DNA from: an uncultured Oscillospiraceae bacterium | GTDB taxonomy: Bacteria; Bacillota; Clostridia; Oscillospirales; Oscillospiraceae | NCBI GenBank assembly: GCA_934565795.1 | Contig: CAKTIM010000005.1 | Coordinates: 71,203-135,202 of the forward strand | Reading direction: 5' to 3' | Length of the DNA: 64,000 nucleotides | Shown: piece after piece, positions 43,134 through 52,158 of the stretch | Numbering within the stretch: position 1 is the first letter of the stretch | Layout of the letters: each line of letters begins with the position of its first letter | Program-made: the position numbers and the translations under genes | The notes under the pieces: generated by a model | What the model was told of the DNA's origin: nothing | What the model saw: the letters and a program-made list of their open reading frames with translations, nothing else | Database searches by the model: none

Positions 43134-44318
43134 TTACGATTCACCGTTGAGAATGGGGGCCAGCAGGCGCTTGTTGGCCTCAAAGTCGCATTTCAGCACG
43201 CCGCCGGGGCCGTCGGGCAGCTCCACCATCTCGCCCCAATAGGTCCCCTCCGCAGGGCACTGATTGGAGACCAGGTTCAGGTCGAACAGATAAGGGGTCA
43301 GCTCCGTGACATACATTCTCATGTCCTCGACGCTGATGTTGGTGATGATTTCGCCGAGTATCATGTCAATCAGCTTGTCCAGCTCTCCGGCGCTCATCTG
43401 GGTGCACTTCTCCACCAGCTGAGCAAGCACCTTCTGCTGCCGCTTGACCCGGTTCATATCGCTGTCGGCGTTGTTCACATGCCGCTCCCGGGCGTATTCC
43501 AGGGCCATGAAGCCATCCAGATGGTTCATGCCCTCGGTGATAATCACCTCGTCCTCAGTACCGATATTATCCCAAACGCTGTTCCAAATTCCGGCGAGTT
43601 CTTTCATGCGGGTGTATTCATCCCCCACCAACTCGATATCCACACCGCCGACGTAATTCACAACGTTTATAAAGGTGTCAAAGCTGAGCTCAATATCGCC
43701 GTCCACATTGACGCCGTAGTTATTGGCGAGGGTCATGTTCAGCATTTCCATGGCGCCGGCGTCGCCGTACCAGGAGTAGCCCAGGGCGTAGCTGGTATTG
43801 ATGCGGTTCCAGCCGCAGGTGTGGCCGCGATAGTCCGCCAGCTTGACATAATTATCCCGCAGGAAGGAGGTCATGGTCAGGGTGCGGGTCTGCTTGTTCA
43901 GGGTCAGCAGCATGATGCCGTCGGCCAGCTTGTGATCCTCGCCCTCCCGGGAATCCTGGCCAATCACCAGAATGTTTACCACCCGGCCGGACTGCCCGTA
44001 ATCCGGCTCTGTGGCTGCCTCCGTTGCAGGCTCCGTAGGGGCCTCGGTCTCATTGTCGGGGAACGCAACCAAGCTGGGATCCGTTTCATCCAGATTGCCG
44101 ATCAGGGCGGACAGATCCTGGCCGCTGGTGTCCTTCTCCACAAACTCTGCCTGGGTGACCTTTCCAAATTTGGAATTGATATACCACCAGGCCACGCCTG
44201 CGATCAGTCCCAGCGTGATGATGAGCGTCAGAACAACGGCCAGCACGATTTTCCACGCGCCACCGCCGCTTTTTCTACTGTTATTGGAGCCGCCTCCGTA
44301 ACGTCCTTGGTATGCCAT
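43134..44318 (-). CDS. LytR-CpsA-Psr family glycopolymer transferase (membrane-anchored)
   Basis: Second LCP protein of the window, 394 residues. A short Gly/Ser-rich cytoplasmic tail, one membrane helix (about 23-46), a Thr/Glu/Pro linker (85-105) and the LCP domain (about 113-320) with VNILVIGQDSRE, LADGIMLLTLN, SFLRDNYVKL, and the ALEYARERHVNNADSDMNRVKRQQKVL block that holds the conserved Arg residues. It differs from the lipoprotein LCP at 4711-5697 in anchoring. Start ATG with AAAGGAG. Monocistronic, divergent from a glycosyltransferase operon. Confidence 0.92.
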   Translation of the reverse strand: MAYQGRYGGGSNNSRKSGGGAWKIVLAVVLTLIITLGLIAGVAWWYINSKFGKVTQAEFVEKDTSGQDLSALIGNLDETDPSLVAFPDNETEAPTEPATEAATEPDYGQSGRVVNILVIGQDSREGEDHKLADGIMLLTLNKQTRTLTMTSFLRDNYVKLADYRGHTCGWNRINTSYALGYSWYGDAGAMEMLNMTLANNYGVNVDGDIELSFDTFINVVNYVGGVDIELVGDEYTRMKELAGIWNSVWDNIGTEDEVIITEGMNHLDGFMALEYARERHVNNADSDMNRVKRQQKVLAQLVEKCTQMSAGELDKLIDMILGEIITNISVEDMRMYVTELTPYLFDLNLVSNQCPAEGTYWGEMVELPDGPGGVLKCDFEANKRLLAPILNGES

Positions 44319-44405
44319 TTGGTAATCTCCTTTATGATCCAGTTATGATTGTTGTGAAATCCCAATAAATCCTGTGATTCCGTTTCCTTCGGACTAATCA
44401 CATCC

Positions 44406-44433
44406 ATTATACACATAAATCGGAAAAACGCAA
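44406..44433 (-). promoter_or_regulatory. Predicted promoter of the second LCP gene
   Basis: On the minus strand TTGCGT (44428-44433), 16-bp spacer, consensus TATAAT (44406-44411). Confidence 0.6.
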
Positions 44434-44507
44434 CAACTTTTCACATTCTCTTCGCCATCGGATGTATTTCCATCCCACTTTTTGCAGTGCCTGCGGGGAA
44501 ATTGGAA

Positions 44508-44535
44508 TTGCAAAACGGAAGTTTTTTGGTATAAT
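44508..44535 (+). promoter_or_regulatory. Predicted promoter of the glycosyltransferase/PIG-L operon
   Basis: TTGCAA (44508-44513), 16-bp spacer, consensus TATAAT (44530-44535). Confidence 0.6.
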
Positions 44536-44573
44536 AGAGGAAAGCATTTCCTTTGTTTTTTGAAAAGAGAGAG

Positions 44574-45722
44574 GTGGTTGCAACGACGGTCGTATTTGTG
44601 TCAAATTATTTTAATCACCATCAGGCGTGGGTCAGCCGGGAGCTGGACGCGCTGACCTCCCAGCATTACTTTTTCATTGAGACGATGGAAATGGAGCAGG
44701 AGCGAAGGGCAATGGGCTGGGGGGACGATTCGCGGCCGGAGTATGTGCTGCGCGCCTACGATCCGGCGCAGCGGCAGCGCTGCCGTCAGCTGATCGCCCA
44801 GGCGGATGCCGTGATCTGGGGCAGCTGTCCCTACCATATGATTCTTCCCCGGCTGCTGCGCCATAAGCTGACCTTTACCTATTCCGAGCGGCTGTTCAAA
44901 GAGGGGAAGTCCGGCTTTGGCTTCTGGGGGCGGGCCATCAAGTATGGCCTGTTTTTGCGCGCCCCTCAGAAGAACCATTATTTGCTTTGCAGCAGTGCCT
45001 ATACGGCGGCGGATCACGCCCTGCTGCATCAGTTTCAGGGCCGGGCGCTGCGGTGGGGCTACTTTCCCCAGACGGTCGAGCAGTCACTTCCGGCGCTGAT
45101 GGCACAAAAACAGCCGGGTACGATTCTGTGGGCCGGGAGGATGATCGGCTGGAAGCACCCGGAGTACGCCTTAGAGACGGCACGGCGGCTGAAGGCGGCA
45201 GGCTGCCCCTTTACCATGGAGCTGGTGGGTACCGGCGCACTGGAGCAGACCCTGCGTGCCCAGGTGGAGGCGTGGGATTTGCAGGACTGCGTCCGGCTTA
45301 CCGGCGCAGCCACGCCGGAGCAGGTGCGGGCCAAAATGGATCGCGCCGCTATTTTCCTCATCACCTCTGACCAAAACGAGGGCTGGGGCGCGGTGCTGAA
45401 TGAATCCATGAACAGCGGCTGTGCCGTTGTGACCTGCCGTGCCACCGGGGCCGCGCCCTTTTTGGTGGAGGACGGCAAAAACGGCCTCCTGTTTGAAAAA
45501 CTGGATGTGGATGCCCTGGTGGAGAAAACCCGCTATCTTCTGGAGCATCCGGCGCAGGCCCGGCAGATGGGAGAAAACGCCTGCCGCACCATTATGAAGA
45601 CCTGGAACAGCCATTGCGCCGCTGCCCGCCTGATTGCGCTGATTGAAGCCCTTGCCGCTGGAAGGCAGCCGGAGCTGCCCGCCACAGGGCCATGCAGCCC
45701 CGCGCCAAACCTAGAGGACTAA
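44574..45722 (+). CDS. Glycosyltransferase, GT4/GT1 fold
   Basis: GT-B type glycosyltransferase acting in the cytoplasm on a nucleotide sugar. From GTG 44574 it has about 382 residues. The C-terminal nucleotide-sugar domain has ILWAGRMIGWKHPEYAL, LVGTGALEQTL and the retaining-GT motif DQNEGWGAVLNESMNSGCAVV (E-x7-E type). Start choice: a TTG at 44553 would lie too close to the predicted transcription start at about 44542, so GTG 44574 behind GAAAAGAGAG is preferred, but it is uncertain. First gene of an operon with PIG-L and further transferases. Confidence 0.83.
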   Translation: MVATTVVFVSNYFNHHQAWVSRELDALTSQHYFFIETMEMEQERRAMGWGDDSRPEYVLRAYDPAQRQRCRQLIAQADAVIWGSCPYHMILPRLLRHKLTFTYSERLFKEGKSGFGFWGRAIKYGLFLRAPQKNHYLLCSSAYTAADHALLHQFQGRALRWGYFPQTVEQSLPALMAQKQPGTILWAGRMIGWKHPEYALETARRLKAAGCPFTMELVGTGALEQTLRAQVEAWDLQDCVRLTGAATPEQVRAKMDRAAIFLITSDQNEGWGAVLNESMNSGCAVVTCRATGAAPFLVEDGKNGLLFEKLDVDALVEKTRYLLEHPAQARQMGENACRTIMKTWNSHCAAARLIALIEALAAGRQPELPATGPCSPAPNLED

Positions 45723-45737
45723 GAGGAGAATTACCAT

Positions 45738-46409
45738 ATGAATTATCTGTTTGTGGTCGCCCACCCGGACGACGAATCGGATGCCGCAGGCGGTACCATC
45801 TACCGCCTGGTGCAGCAGGGGCATCGGGTCGCGGTGGCGATCATGGTTTGCCAGGCTGCTGCGCGGCAGAACCTGTCCAGCACCCTGGCCTCCGACGAGG
45901 AGAAGGCGCTGAAGATTCTGGGAGTGGAAAAGACCTATCACGCCGATTTCCCCAATATCAAGATGAATACCGTGCCCCATCTGGAGCTGGTGCAGTTTAT
46001 TGAGCGCTGCATCGACGACTTCCAGGCGGAGGCCATCGTTACTCACCATCCCACGGATACCAACAACGACCATGTGATGACCAGCGGGGCCGCCCAGGCT
46101 GCCTGCCGCCTGTTCCAGCGGAGGCAGACGGACTACCGCCTGCGCCTGTTCATGTATATGGAAACACCCTCGGCAACGGAATGGTCTTTGGACAGCTCCG
46201 CGAACCGCTTCACGCCCAATTGTTTTATCGAAATCGGCCAGGAGGGATTGAACGCCAAGCTGCGGGCTTTGGCGGAATACAAGGGCGTTATGCGCCCCTA
46301 TCCCCACCCCCGCTCCGAGGAAAATTACCGGGGGCTGGCCGCCTATCGGGGCGCTCAGGCGGGGCTTTGCTATGCGGAGGCCTTTGAGATCGTATTTGAG
46401 GTTCGGTAA
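45738..46409 (+). CDS. PIG-L family N-deacetylase
   Basis: Zinc-dependent deacetylase of GlcNAc-containing substrates (LmbE-like). The 223 residues carry the zinc motif AHPDDE (8-13), with the third ligand expected in THHPTDTNNDH (about 97-107). AGAGGAG precedes the ATG, 15 bp after the first transferase. Placed between glycosyltransferases, it probably deacetylates an amino sugar in the glycan being built, as in bacillithiol or GPI-like routes; the actual substrate is unknown. Confidence 0.9.
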   Translation: MNYLFVVAHPDDESDAAGGTIYRLVQQGHRVAVAIMVCQAAARQNLSSTLASDEEKALKILGVEKTYHADFPNIKMNTVPHLELVQFIERCIDDFQAEAIVTHHPTDTNNDHVMTSGAAQAACRLFQRRQTDYRLRLFMYMETPSATEWSLDSSANRFTPNCFIEIGQEGLNAKLRALAEYKGVMRPYPHPRSEENYRGLAAYRGAQAGLCYAEAFEIVFEVR

Positions 46410-46420
46410 AAAGAGCTGCT

Positions 46421-47623
46421 ATGAAGATATTGGTTGTTTCCCAGTATTACTACCCGGAGCAGTTCCGCATTACAGAGGTATGCGAGGAGCTGGTGCGGCG
46501 GGGGCACGAGGTGACGGTGCTCACCGGCCGGCCCAACTACCCGGAGGGGAAGGTGTATCCCGGCTATGAGCACACCCGCCGGGAAAACCACAACGGCGTT
46601 GAGATCATCCGCTGCCAGATCCGCCCCAGGGGACGGGGGGCCGCCGCCCTGGCGGTCAACTATGTGAGCTTCCTGCTGCGCGGCTGGCTGCGGGCCGGAC
46701 AGCTGCCGGAGGATTTTGATGTGGTATTTGTCTACCAGCTTTCCCCGGTGACCATGACCATCCCCGCCCTGCGCTACAAAAAGCGGTACGGCGTGCCGGT
46801 GTACCTGTACTGCCTGGATCTGTGGCCGGAATCCATGCGGGATAATATCCCCAATACCGACTCCGTGCCCTACCGGCTGCTGCGCCGCTGGTGCGAAAAA
46901 ATTTACAATGGGGCAGACGAGATCGGCATCACATCCCCGCCGTTCCGGGATTATTTAAGCAGCGTGTGCGCCGTCCCGGTGGAGCGGATCACTGACTTGC
47001 CCCAGCATGCCGAGGATATGCAGCGTTACGGCGACCTGACCACCCAGGATAACGGCATCACCGACTTCGTTTTCCTGGGCAACGTAGGCGTTGCGCAGGA
47101 TCTGGAAAACGTGGCCAGAGCCGTCCGGCTGATGGATACGCCAAAGCCCTTTGCCGTCCACATCGTCGGCACCGGCCCCATGCTGGAGCCGCTGAAGGAA
47201 ACGGTGCGTTCTTTGGGGGTGGAGGGCCATTTTGCCTTCCACGGGCGGTACCCGCTGGGGCAGATGCCCCGCTTCTACCGCCTGGCGGATGCCTGCCTGT
47301 TGACACTGTACGGTGACAACGCCGCCGGTCAGACCATCCCCGGCAAGCTCCAGGGCTACATGAGCGCCGGAAAGCCTGTTATTGCCGCCATCAATGGCGC
47401 TGCCGCCAATGTGATCCGGCAGGCGCAGTGCGGCATTTGCGCAGAGGCTGGAAATCCGGCTGCCCTTGCGGACATTATGACGGATTTCATAGAGCACCCG
47501 GAGCAGGCGGCGCGAATGGGGCAAAGTGGCAGGGATTTTTATGAAAAGCACTTTTCCCTGGATATATTCACAACGAATCTGGAAAGGCAGATGGCCGATC
47601 TGTGTAAGAGAGCCTCCAAATAA
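46421..47623 (+). CDS. Glycosyltransferase family 4, WbuB-like
   Basis: 400 residues, GT-B fold. N-terminal half: ILVVSQYYYPEQFRITEVCEELVRRGHEVTVLTGRPNYP-type acceptor domain, where the YYPEQFR pattern is typical of WbuB-like fucosamine transferases. C-terminal half: DFVFLGNVGVAQDLEN, HIVGTGPMLEPLKE, FHGRYPLGQMPRFY and GKLQGYMSAGKPVIAAING. The ATG is 11 bp after the PIG-L stop with a weak AGAG site. A role in assembling surface glycan is likely; the sugar is not known. Confidence 0.9.
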   Translation: MKILVVSQYYYPEQFRITEVCEELVRRGHEVTVLTGRPNYPEGKVYPGYEHTRRENHNGVEIIRCQIRPRGRGAAALAVNYVSFLLRGWLRAGQLPEDFDVVFVYQLSPVTMTIPALRYKKRYGVPVYLYCLDLWPESMRDNIPNTDSVPYRLLRRWCEKIYNGADEIGITSPPFRDYLSSVCAVPVERITDLPQHAEDMQRYGDLTTQDNGITDFVFLGNVGVAQDLENVARAVRLMDTPKPFAVHIVGTGPMLEPLKETVRSLGVEGHFAFHGRYPLGQMPRFYRLADACLLTLYGDNAAGQTIPGKLQGYMSAGKPVIAAINGAAANVIRQAQCGICAEAGNPAALADIMTDFIEHPEQAARMGQSGRDFYEKHFSLDIFTTNLERQMADLCKRASK

Positions 47624-47731
47624 ATTGACTGCGGCTGTGCAGCGCACCCACACGGCGGAATGAAATCCAATTCCCGGCTGTCAGCCCTTGCCGGTTGAAT
47701 CAGAGCTTTTCAAGGAAATGAGAGGGATTCC

Positions 47732-48943
47732 ATGCGGATTCTATTCATCAATATCTGCTGCGGCGGCAGCACCGGGCGAATCTGTACCGAGCTAGCGGAC
47801 GCACTGGATGCCATGGGGCATTCGGTGCGGATCGCCTATGGCCGGGACGAGGTGCCGGAGGCGGCACGGAAATATGCCCACCAGATCGGCTCCCAATGGG
47901 GCGTTTACCGGCATGTCCTGCGCGCCAGACTGCTGGATGATGCCGGATTTGGCAGCCGCCGGGAGACAGAGGAATTCGTCCGCTGGGTGGAGGAATTTGA
48001 CCCGGATGTGATTCACCTGCATAACCTGCACGGCTACTACCTCCATGTGGGTGTGTTGTTCGACTACCTGCGCCGCTGCGGGAAGAAGATTTTCTGGACG
48101 CTGCACGACAGCTGGGCCTATACCGGCCACACCCCCTACTGCGACGCGGCAGGCTGTACCCGGTGGATACAGGGCTGCGCACACTGCCCGCAGAAAAATG
48201 AGTACCCCTGCACGCTGCTTGACCGCTCTCGCCGGAATTGGCTGAAAAAGCGGGAGCTGTTTGCACAGATTCCAAGCATGCAGCTCATTGTGCCATCCGA
48301 ATGGATGGCCAGGCAGGTGGCGCAGTCTTTCTTAAAGAGCTACCCGGTTCATATCATCCGCAATGGCGTCGACACTGCCTGCTTCCGTCCCCGGAAGGAA
48401 GAAAAGACCGCCGTTTCCGGCGGCGGAAGCCTGAAGGAGACGCTGGGCCTGCTTGGCAGGGAGGTCGTTCTGGGGGTCGCCTCCGTCTGGAATGCTGAAA
48501 AGGGGCTTCCCGATTTTGTCAGACTGGCCGAAATGCTTCCTGAACATCAGAAGATCGTGCTGATCGGCCTGACGCGGCAGCAGGTTGCCCGGCTCCCGGA
48601 ATCCATTCTGGGCATTGAGCGCACGGCCAACATGCAGGAGCTGGCGCGGTATTATGCCATGGCGGATTACTTTGTGAACCTGACCTATCAGGACACCTAT
48701 CCCACCACCAATCTGGAGGCCATCAGCTGCGGGACGCCGGTGATTACCTATCAGACCGGCGGCAGCCCGGAAAGCGCGCTGCTGTATGGCACGGCGGTGC
48801 CCCGGGGGGACGTGGCGGCGGTGGCCCGGCTGCTGCGGGCATCCACCGTGTTTACCCCGGCCCCGAATCTGAATCTGGACAAATCTGTAACTCTGGAGCA
48901 GTATTTGAAGCTGTATCTTCCAACGCAGACCGGCGGCGCGTGA
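47732..48943 (+). CDS. Glycosyltransferase, GT4 type
   Basis: 403 residues. The N-terminus MRILFINICCGGSTGRICTELAD with a Gly-rich loop, the middle motif IHLHNLHGYYLHV, a Cys-rich TPYCDAAGCTRWIQGCAHCPQ insert typical of WcaC-like colanic acid transferases, and the C-terminal nucleotide-sugar domain (ASVWNAEKGLPDFVRLAE, YQDTYPTTNLEAISCGTPVITY). GAGAGGG precedes the ATG. About 108 bp separate it from the previous gene, without a terminator, so it is probably part of the same operon. Confidence 0.9.
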   Translation: MRILFINICCGGSTGRICTELADALDAMGHSVRIAYGRDEVPEAARKYAHQIGSQWGVYRHVLRARLLDDAGFGSRRETEEFVRWVEEFDPDVIHLHNLHGYYLHVGVLFDYLRRCGKKIFWTLHDSWAYTGHTPYCDAAGCTRWIQGCAHCPQKNEYPCTLLDRSRRNWLKKRELFAQIPSMQLIVPSEWMARQVAQSFLKSYPVHIIRNGVDTACFRPRKEEKTAVSGGGSLKETLGLLGREVVLGVASVWNAEKGLPDFVRLAEMLPEHQKIVLIGLTRQQVARLPESILGIERTANMQELARYYAMADYFVNLTYQDTYPTTNLEAISCGTPVITYQTGGSPESALLYGTAVPRGDVAAVARLLRASTVFTPAPNLNLDKSVTLEQYLKLYLPTQTGGA

Positions 48944-49003
48944 GCGTTTTCTGCGCTGCCTGCTTGTGCGGATGAAAAAACAGTCTTTTCTGTCACGAAT
49001 AGC

Positions 49004-49032
49004 TTGTAATTTTTTGAAAACGGCGTTATAAT
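49004..49032 (+). promoter_or_regulatory. Predicted promoter of xpaC-telA
   Basis: TTGTAA (49004-49009), 17-bp spacer, consensus TATAAT (49027-49032). Confidence 0.65.
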
Positions 49033-49084
49033 AGAAGACTAGAGCATTGCCAATACAAATACGTGGAATCTGGGGAGGGGTTTT

Positions 49085-50425
49085 ATGTCCTACAACAGTG
49101 GCTTGGATGATCTGGGAGATGCCATTGAGGCGATCATCGACCATGCGGTTCGTTCGCAGGATTTTCAGCATCTGAACCAGACCATCCGTCAGGCCGTAAA
49201 TACGGCGGTTGATACCGGCTCCGATGCCGTCCGCCGTGCAGTGGGCAGCGCCACCAAAAAGAGCGCCGCGCGGCGCAAGGTGGTGGACGCGCGCACCGAC
49301 GATCCGCTGTATGTTCCCGGCCATAAGGGCTGGGGGAGCGCCCCCGAGCAGCCCAATGTGAATATCTACAGCAGTACCCTGGGCTCCACCCGGGCCTCCC
49401 GCGCCCAGCGGGACGCCCAGCTGCCCGCGCTGTACCAGAATCCCACCGGGAAGCTGGCAGGCGGCATTGTAAAAACCGTGGGCGGCGGCATTATGACCCT
49501 GTTTGGCACCGGCGGCGTCATCAGCAGCGGTGTGGTTGCGCTGGTCACCCAGCTGGGCGGCACGCTGTCCGTGCTGGGCGGCTTTTCTCTGGCACTGCTG
49601 GGCGGCGGCATCTGGCTGCTGACCAGCGGCATCCGCTCCATCAAGCGGGTGGGGCGCTTTGAGCAGTACCTGCGGGTGCTGGGCAGCAAAACCCAGTGCG
49701 AGCTGAACCGGCTGGCGCAGAAGGTGGGCCGTTCACCCAAGTTCGTCCGCAAGGAGCTGAAGGGCATGATCGACGACGGCATGTTCCTGGAGGGCCACCT
49801 GGACGAGGACGAGACCAGCCTGATCACCAGCGACGATGCCTATGTGCACTACCTGGAGGCGCGGCAGAAGCAGGCCGTCGCCCATCAGCAGGAGGTCGTG
49901 GAGACCAAGAAGCAGCAGGATGCCGCCGATGAAAGGAAGCGCTCCGCCGCGGTGCAGGAGGTGCTGGATCGGGGCAACGCCTTTATCCGGGACATCCGCG
50001 CCTGCAACGATGCCATTCCCGGCCAGGAGATTTCGGACAAGATCTCCCACATGGAGATGCTGGTGCGCAAGATCTTTGACCGGGCGGAGGCCCACCCGGA
50101 GGTGGTGCCGGAGCTGAAGAAGCTGATGGATTACTACCTGCCCATGACCGTCAAGCTGCTGAAAGCCTATGCGGACATGGACGCCCAGCCCATCCAGGGT
50201 GAGAATATCCAGAATTCCAAAAAGGAGATCGAGGAAACCCTGGATACCCTGAACGCCGCCTTTGAAAAGCTGCTGGATTCCATCTTCAAGGCCACCGCTC
50301 TGGATGTTTCCAGCGATATTACCGTCCTGAATACCCTGCTTGCCCAGGAGGGGCTGACCGACGACGAGCTGACCCGCCTGCGCAGAAAGCAGGAGGCGGG
50401 CAAAGACGATACCGATGAAGAATGA
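49085..50425 (+). CDS. xpaC: XpaC-like protein (5-bromo-4-chloroindolyl phosphate hydrolysis family)
   Basis: 446 residues: polar N-terminal region (1-115), a Gly-rich hydrophobic hairpin that probably crosses the membrane twice (about 120-180), a winged-helix-like stretch FEQYLRVLGSKTQCELNRLAQKVGRSPKFVRKELKGMI (about 197-234), coiled coil, then the XpaC helical domain (about 290-440). In Bacillus xpaC is followed by yaaN, a TelA-family gene, and the same order occurs here, which supports the call. Biochemical role unresolved. GGGGAGGGG precedes the ATG. Confidence 0.82.
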   Translation: MSYNSGLDDLGDAIEAIIDHAVRSQDFQHLNQTIRQAVNTAVDTGSDAVRRAVGSATKKSAARRKVVDARTDDPLYVPGHKGWGSAPEQPNVNIYSSTLGSTRASRAQRDAQLPALYQNPTGKLAGGIVKTVGGGIMTLFGTGGVISSGVVALVTQLGGTLSVLGGFSLALLGGGIWLLTSGIRSIKRVGRFEQYLRVLGSKTQCELNRLAQKVGRSPKFVRKELKGMIDDGMFLEGHLDEDETSLITSDDAYVHYLEARQKQAVAHQQEVVETKKQQDAADERKRSAAVQEVLDRGNAFIRDIRACNDAIPGQEISDKISHMEMLVRKIFDRAEAHPEVVPELKKLMDYYLPMTVKLLKAYADMDAQPIQGENIQNSKKEIEETLDTLNAAFEKLLDSIFKATALDVSSDITVLNTLLAQEGLTDDELTRLRRKQEAGKDDTDEE

Positions 50426-50439
50426 GAGGAGATTATCCG

Positions 50440-51588
50440 ATGGAAAATGATGTGACGAAGATCGCTGTTCCCAGCCTGACCCTGGAGCCGGAGCTGGATG
50501 CCAAGCCCAAAACCGACATTGCCCCCCAGGCCGCCCCGGAGGAGCCGAAGGTTCCCGAGCCGGTGCTCACGCCGGAGGAGCAGCAGATCGTAACGGAATT
50601 TGCCGCCAAGATCGACGTGGAGAATACCGCACAGATTTTGCAGTACGGCGCAGGCACCCAGAAGAAGATGGCCGATTTCTCCGACGCCGCCCTGACCAAT
50701 GTCCGCGCGCAGGATCTGGGCGAGGTGGGCGACCTGATCGTAAACGTGGTGGGGGAGCTGAAGGGCTTCGACACCGAGGAGGAGAAGGGCTTCCTGGGCT
50801 TTTTCAAGAAGCAGGCGAACAAGCTGGAGCTGATGAAGGCCCGCTATGACAAGGCCGAGGTCAGCGTTGAGAAGATCAGCGACGCCTTGCAGCAGCACCA
50901 GATTCGCCTGATGAAGGACTCTGCCATGCTGGATCAGATGTACGATCAGAACCTGGCCTATTTCAAGGAGCTGACCATGTATATCCTGGCCGGCAAGCAG
51001 AAGCTGGAGGAGGTTCGCGCCGGGAAGCTGGCCGAGCTGGAGGCTACCGCCCAGCGCACCGGCCTTGCCGAGGATGTGCAGGCGGCCAAGGATCTGGCCG
51101 ATAAGTGCCAGCGGTTTGAAAAGAAGATTTACGACCTGGAGCTGACCCGCGCCATCTCCATGCAGACCGCTCCCCAGATCCGCATGATTCAGAACAACGA
51201 CAATGTGATGGTGGAAAAGATTCAGACCACCCTGGTCAACACCATCCCTCTGTGGAAAAACCAGATGGTCATCACCCTGGGCATTGCCCACGCCAGCGAG
51301 GCCGCAGCGGCCCAGCGCCAGGTGAACGACGTGACCAACGCCCTGCTTCAGGCCAATGCCAAGCGGCTGCACACCGCCTCTGTGGAGACGGCCAAGGAGG
51401 CAGAGCGGGGCATCGTGGATATCGAGACGCTGAAAAAGACCAACGCCGAGCTGATTCAGACATTGGACGATGTGATGAAGATTCAGCAGGACGGCCGCAC
51501 CCAGCGCCTGGCTGCCGAGGCCGAAATGGCCAAGATGGAAACCGACCTGAAAAACAAGCTCCTGCAAATTCGCAGCGGCAAGCAGTAA
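50440..51588 (+). CDS. telA: TelA/YaaN family toxic-anion resistance protein
   Basis: 382 residues, almost entirely helical, soluble, with the TelA core from about 90 to 375 (motifs GFFKKQANKLELMKARYDKAEVSVEKI, LAYFKELTMYILAGKQKLEE, NDNVMVEKIQTTLVNTIPLWKNQMV). Family members are linked to tellurite and cell-wall-antibiotic tolerance and belong to the Ter stress network; mechanism unknown. Start ATG 50440 with AGAGGAG at 9 bp; an ATG at 50422 overlaps the xpaC stop and lacks an RBS. A strong terminator follows. Confidence 0.9.
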   Translation: MENDVTKIAVPSLTLEPELDAKPKTDIAPQAAPEEPKVPEPVLTPEEQQIVTEFAAKIDVENTAQILQYGAGTQKKMADFSDAALTNVRAQDLGEVGDLIVNVVGELKGFDTEEEKGFLGFFKKQANKLELMKARYDKAEVSVEKISDALQQHQIRLMKDSAMLDQMYDQNLAYFKELTMYILAGKQKLEEVRAGKLAELEATAQRTGLAEDVQAAKDLADKCQRFEKKIYDLELTRAISMQTAPQIRMIQNNDNVMVEKIQTTLVNTIPLWKNQMVITLGIAHASEAAAAQRQVNDVTNALLQANAKRLHTASVETAKEAERGIVDIETLKKTNAELIQTLDDVMKIQQDGRTQRLAAEAEMAKMETDLKNKLLQIRSGKQ

Positions 51589-51613
51589 TTTCATTTGATG
51601 CTGTCACAATCGG

Positions 51614-51652
51614 GCGGCAGGCTCTTTCCTTGCGGAAGGGCCTGCCGCTTTT
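51614..51652 (+). terminator. Intrinsic terminator after telA
   Basis: Stem GCGGCAGGC...GCCTGCCGC, extended inward by CTTTCC/GGAAGG, followed by TTTT. Confidence 0.85.
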
Positions 51653-51743
51653 CGCTGATTTAAATCAGAGATTTCCAAAAGATGTACAAATTATTGGACA
51701 GGAGCTTCCCTAAAATTGTGTCGCACGGGAGGCGTGTCAAGAC

Positions 51744-51772
51744 TTGTATTTCAATTTTTTTCATGATATGAT
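51744..51772 (+). promoter_or_regulatory. Predicted promoter of the small gene at 51808
   Basis: TTGTAT (51744-51749), 17-bp spacer, TATGAT (51767-51772). Leader about 30 nt with AAGGAG. Confidence 0.65.
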
Positions 51773-51807
51773 TCCCGTCGAGTTTGGCTTCAAGGAGAAT
51801 GATCGAC

Positions 51808-52110
51808 ATGACCAGCACCCAGCAGCGGGCAGAATTTGCCGCCCGCGAACGCGCCGCATTCAGCAAGATTCCCGGCATGGCAGAGCTTCTGCATACGCCC
51901 CCGGAAAAGCGGGACGATGTGGAGGGCCGCTACCCCGATGCCGCCTTCGCGCTGATGGTGGCGGGCCACCTGTCCATGGGCAACCAGGAGCAGAACGCCA
52001 TCCACCAAAAGGCCTACCTTTCCATTCTTGGAGGCGAGCCGATCCAGAACGTCCGTTTCCGCTATGACTACGACCTGGAGCAATACCTGGAACGCCACAT
52101 GTGGGACTGA
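51808..52110 (+). CDS. Small acidic protein of unknown function
   Basis: 100 residues, soluble and mostly helical, with a tyrosine-rich end (RFRYDYDLEQYLERHMWD). No family recognised. ATG 51808 has AAGGAG at 10 bp; an in-frame ATG 9 bp earlier is too close to that site. It has its own promoter and shares a terminator with the convergent TerY-P operon. The position between telA and that operon makes a role in the same stress response possible but unproven. Confidence 0.7.
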   Translation: MTSTQQRAEFAARERAAFSKIPGMAELLHTPPEKRDDVEGRYPDAAFALMVAGHLSMGNQEQNAIHQKAYLSILGGEPIQNVRFRYDYDLEQYLERHMWD

Positions 52111-52114
52111 CGCA

Positions 52115-52146
52115 AAACACCCCGGACAGCTTCGTCCGGGGTGTTT
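52115..52146. terminator. Bidirectional terminator between the small gene and the TerY-P operon
   Basis: Thirteen-bp perfect stem AAACACCCCGGAC/GTCCGGGGTGTTT with a 6-nt loop; the A and T ends give a short T-run on both strands. Confidence 0.8.
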
Positions 52147-52158
52147 GCGTTGGGGCAG

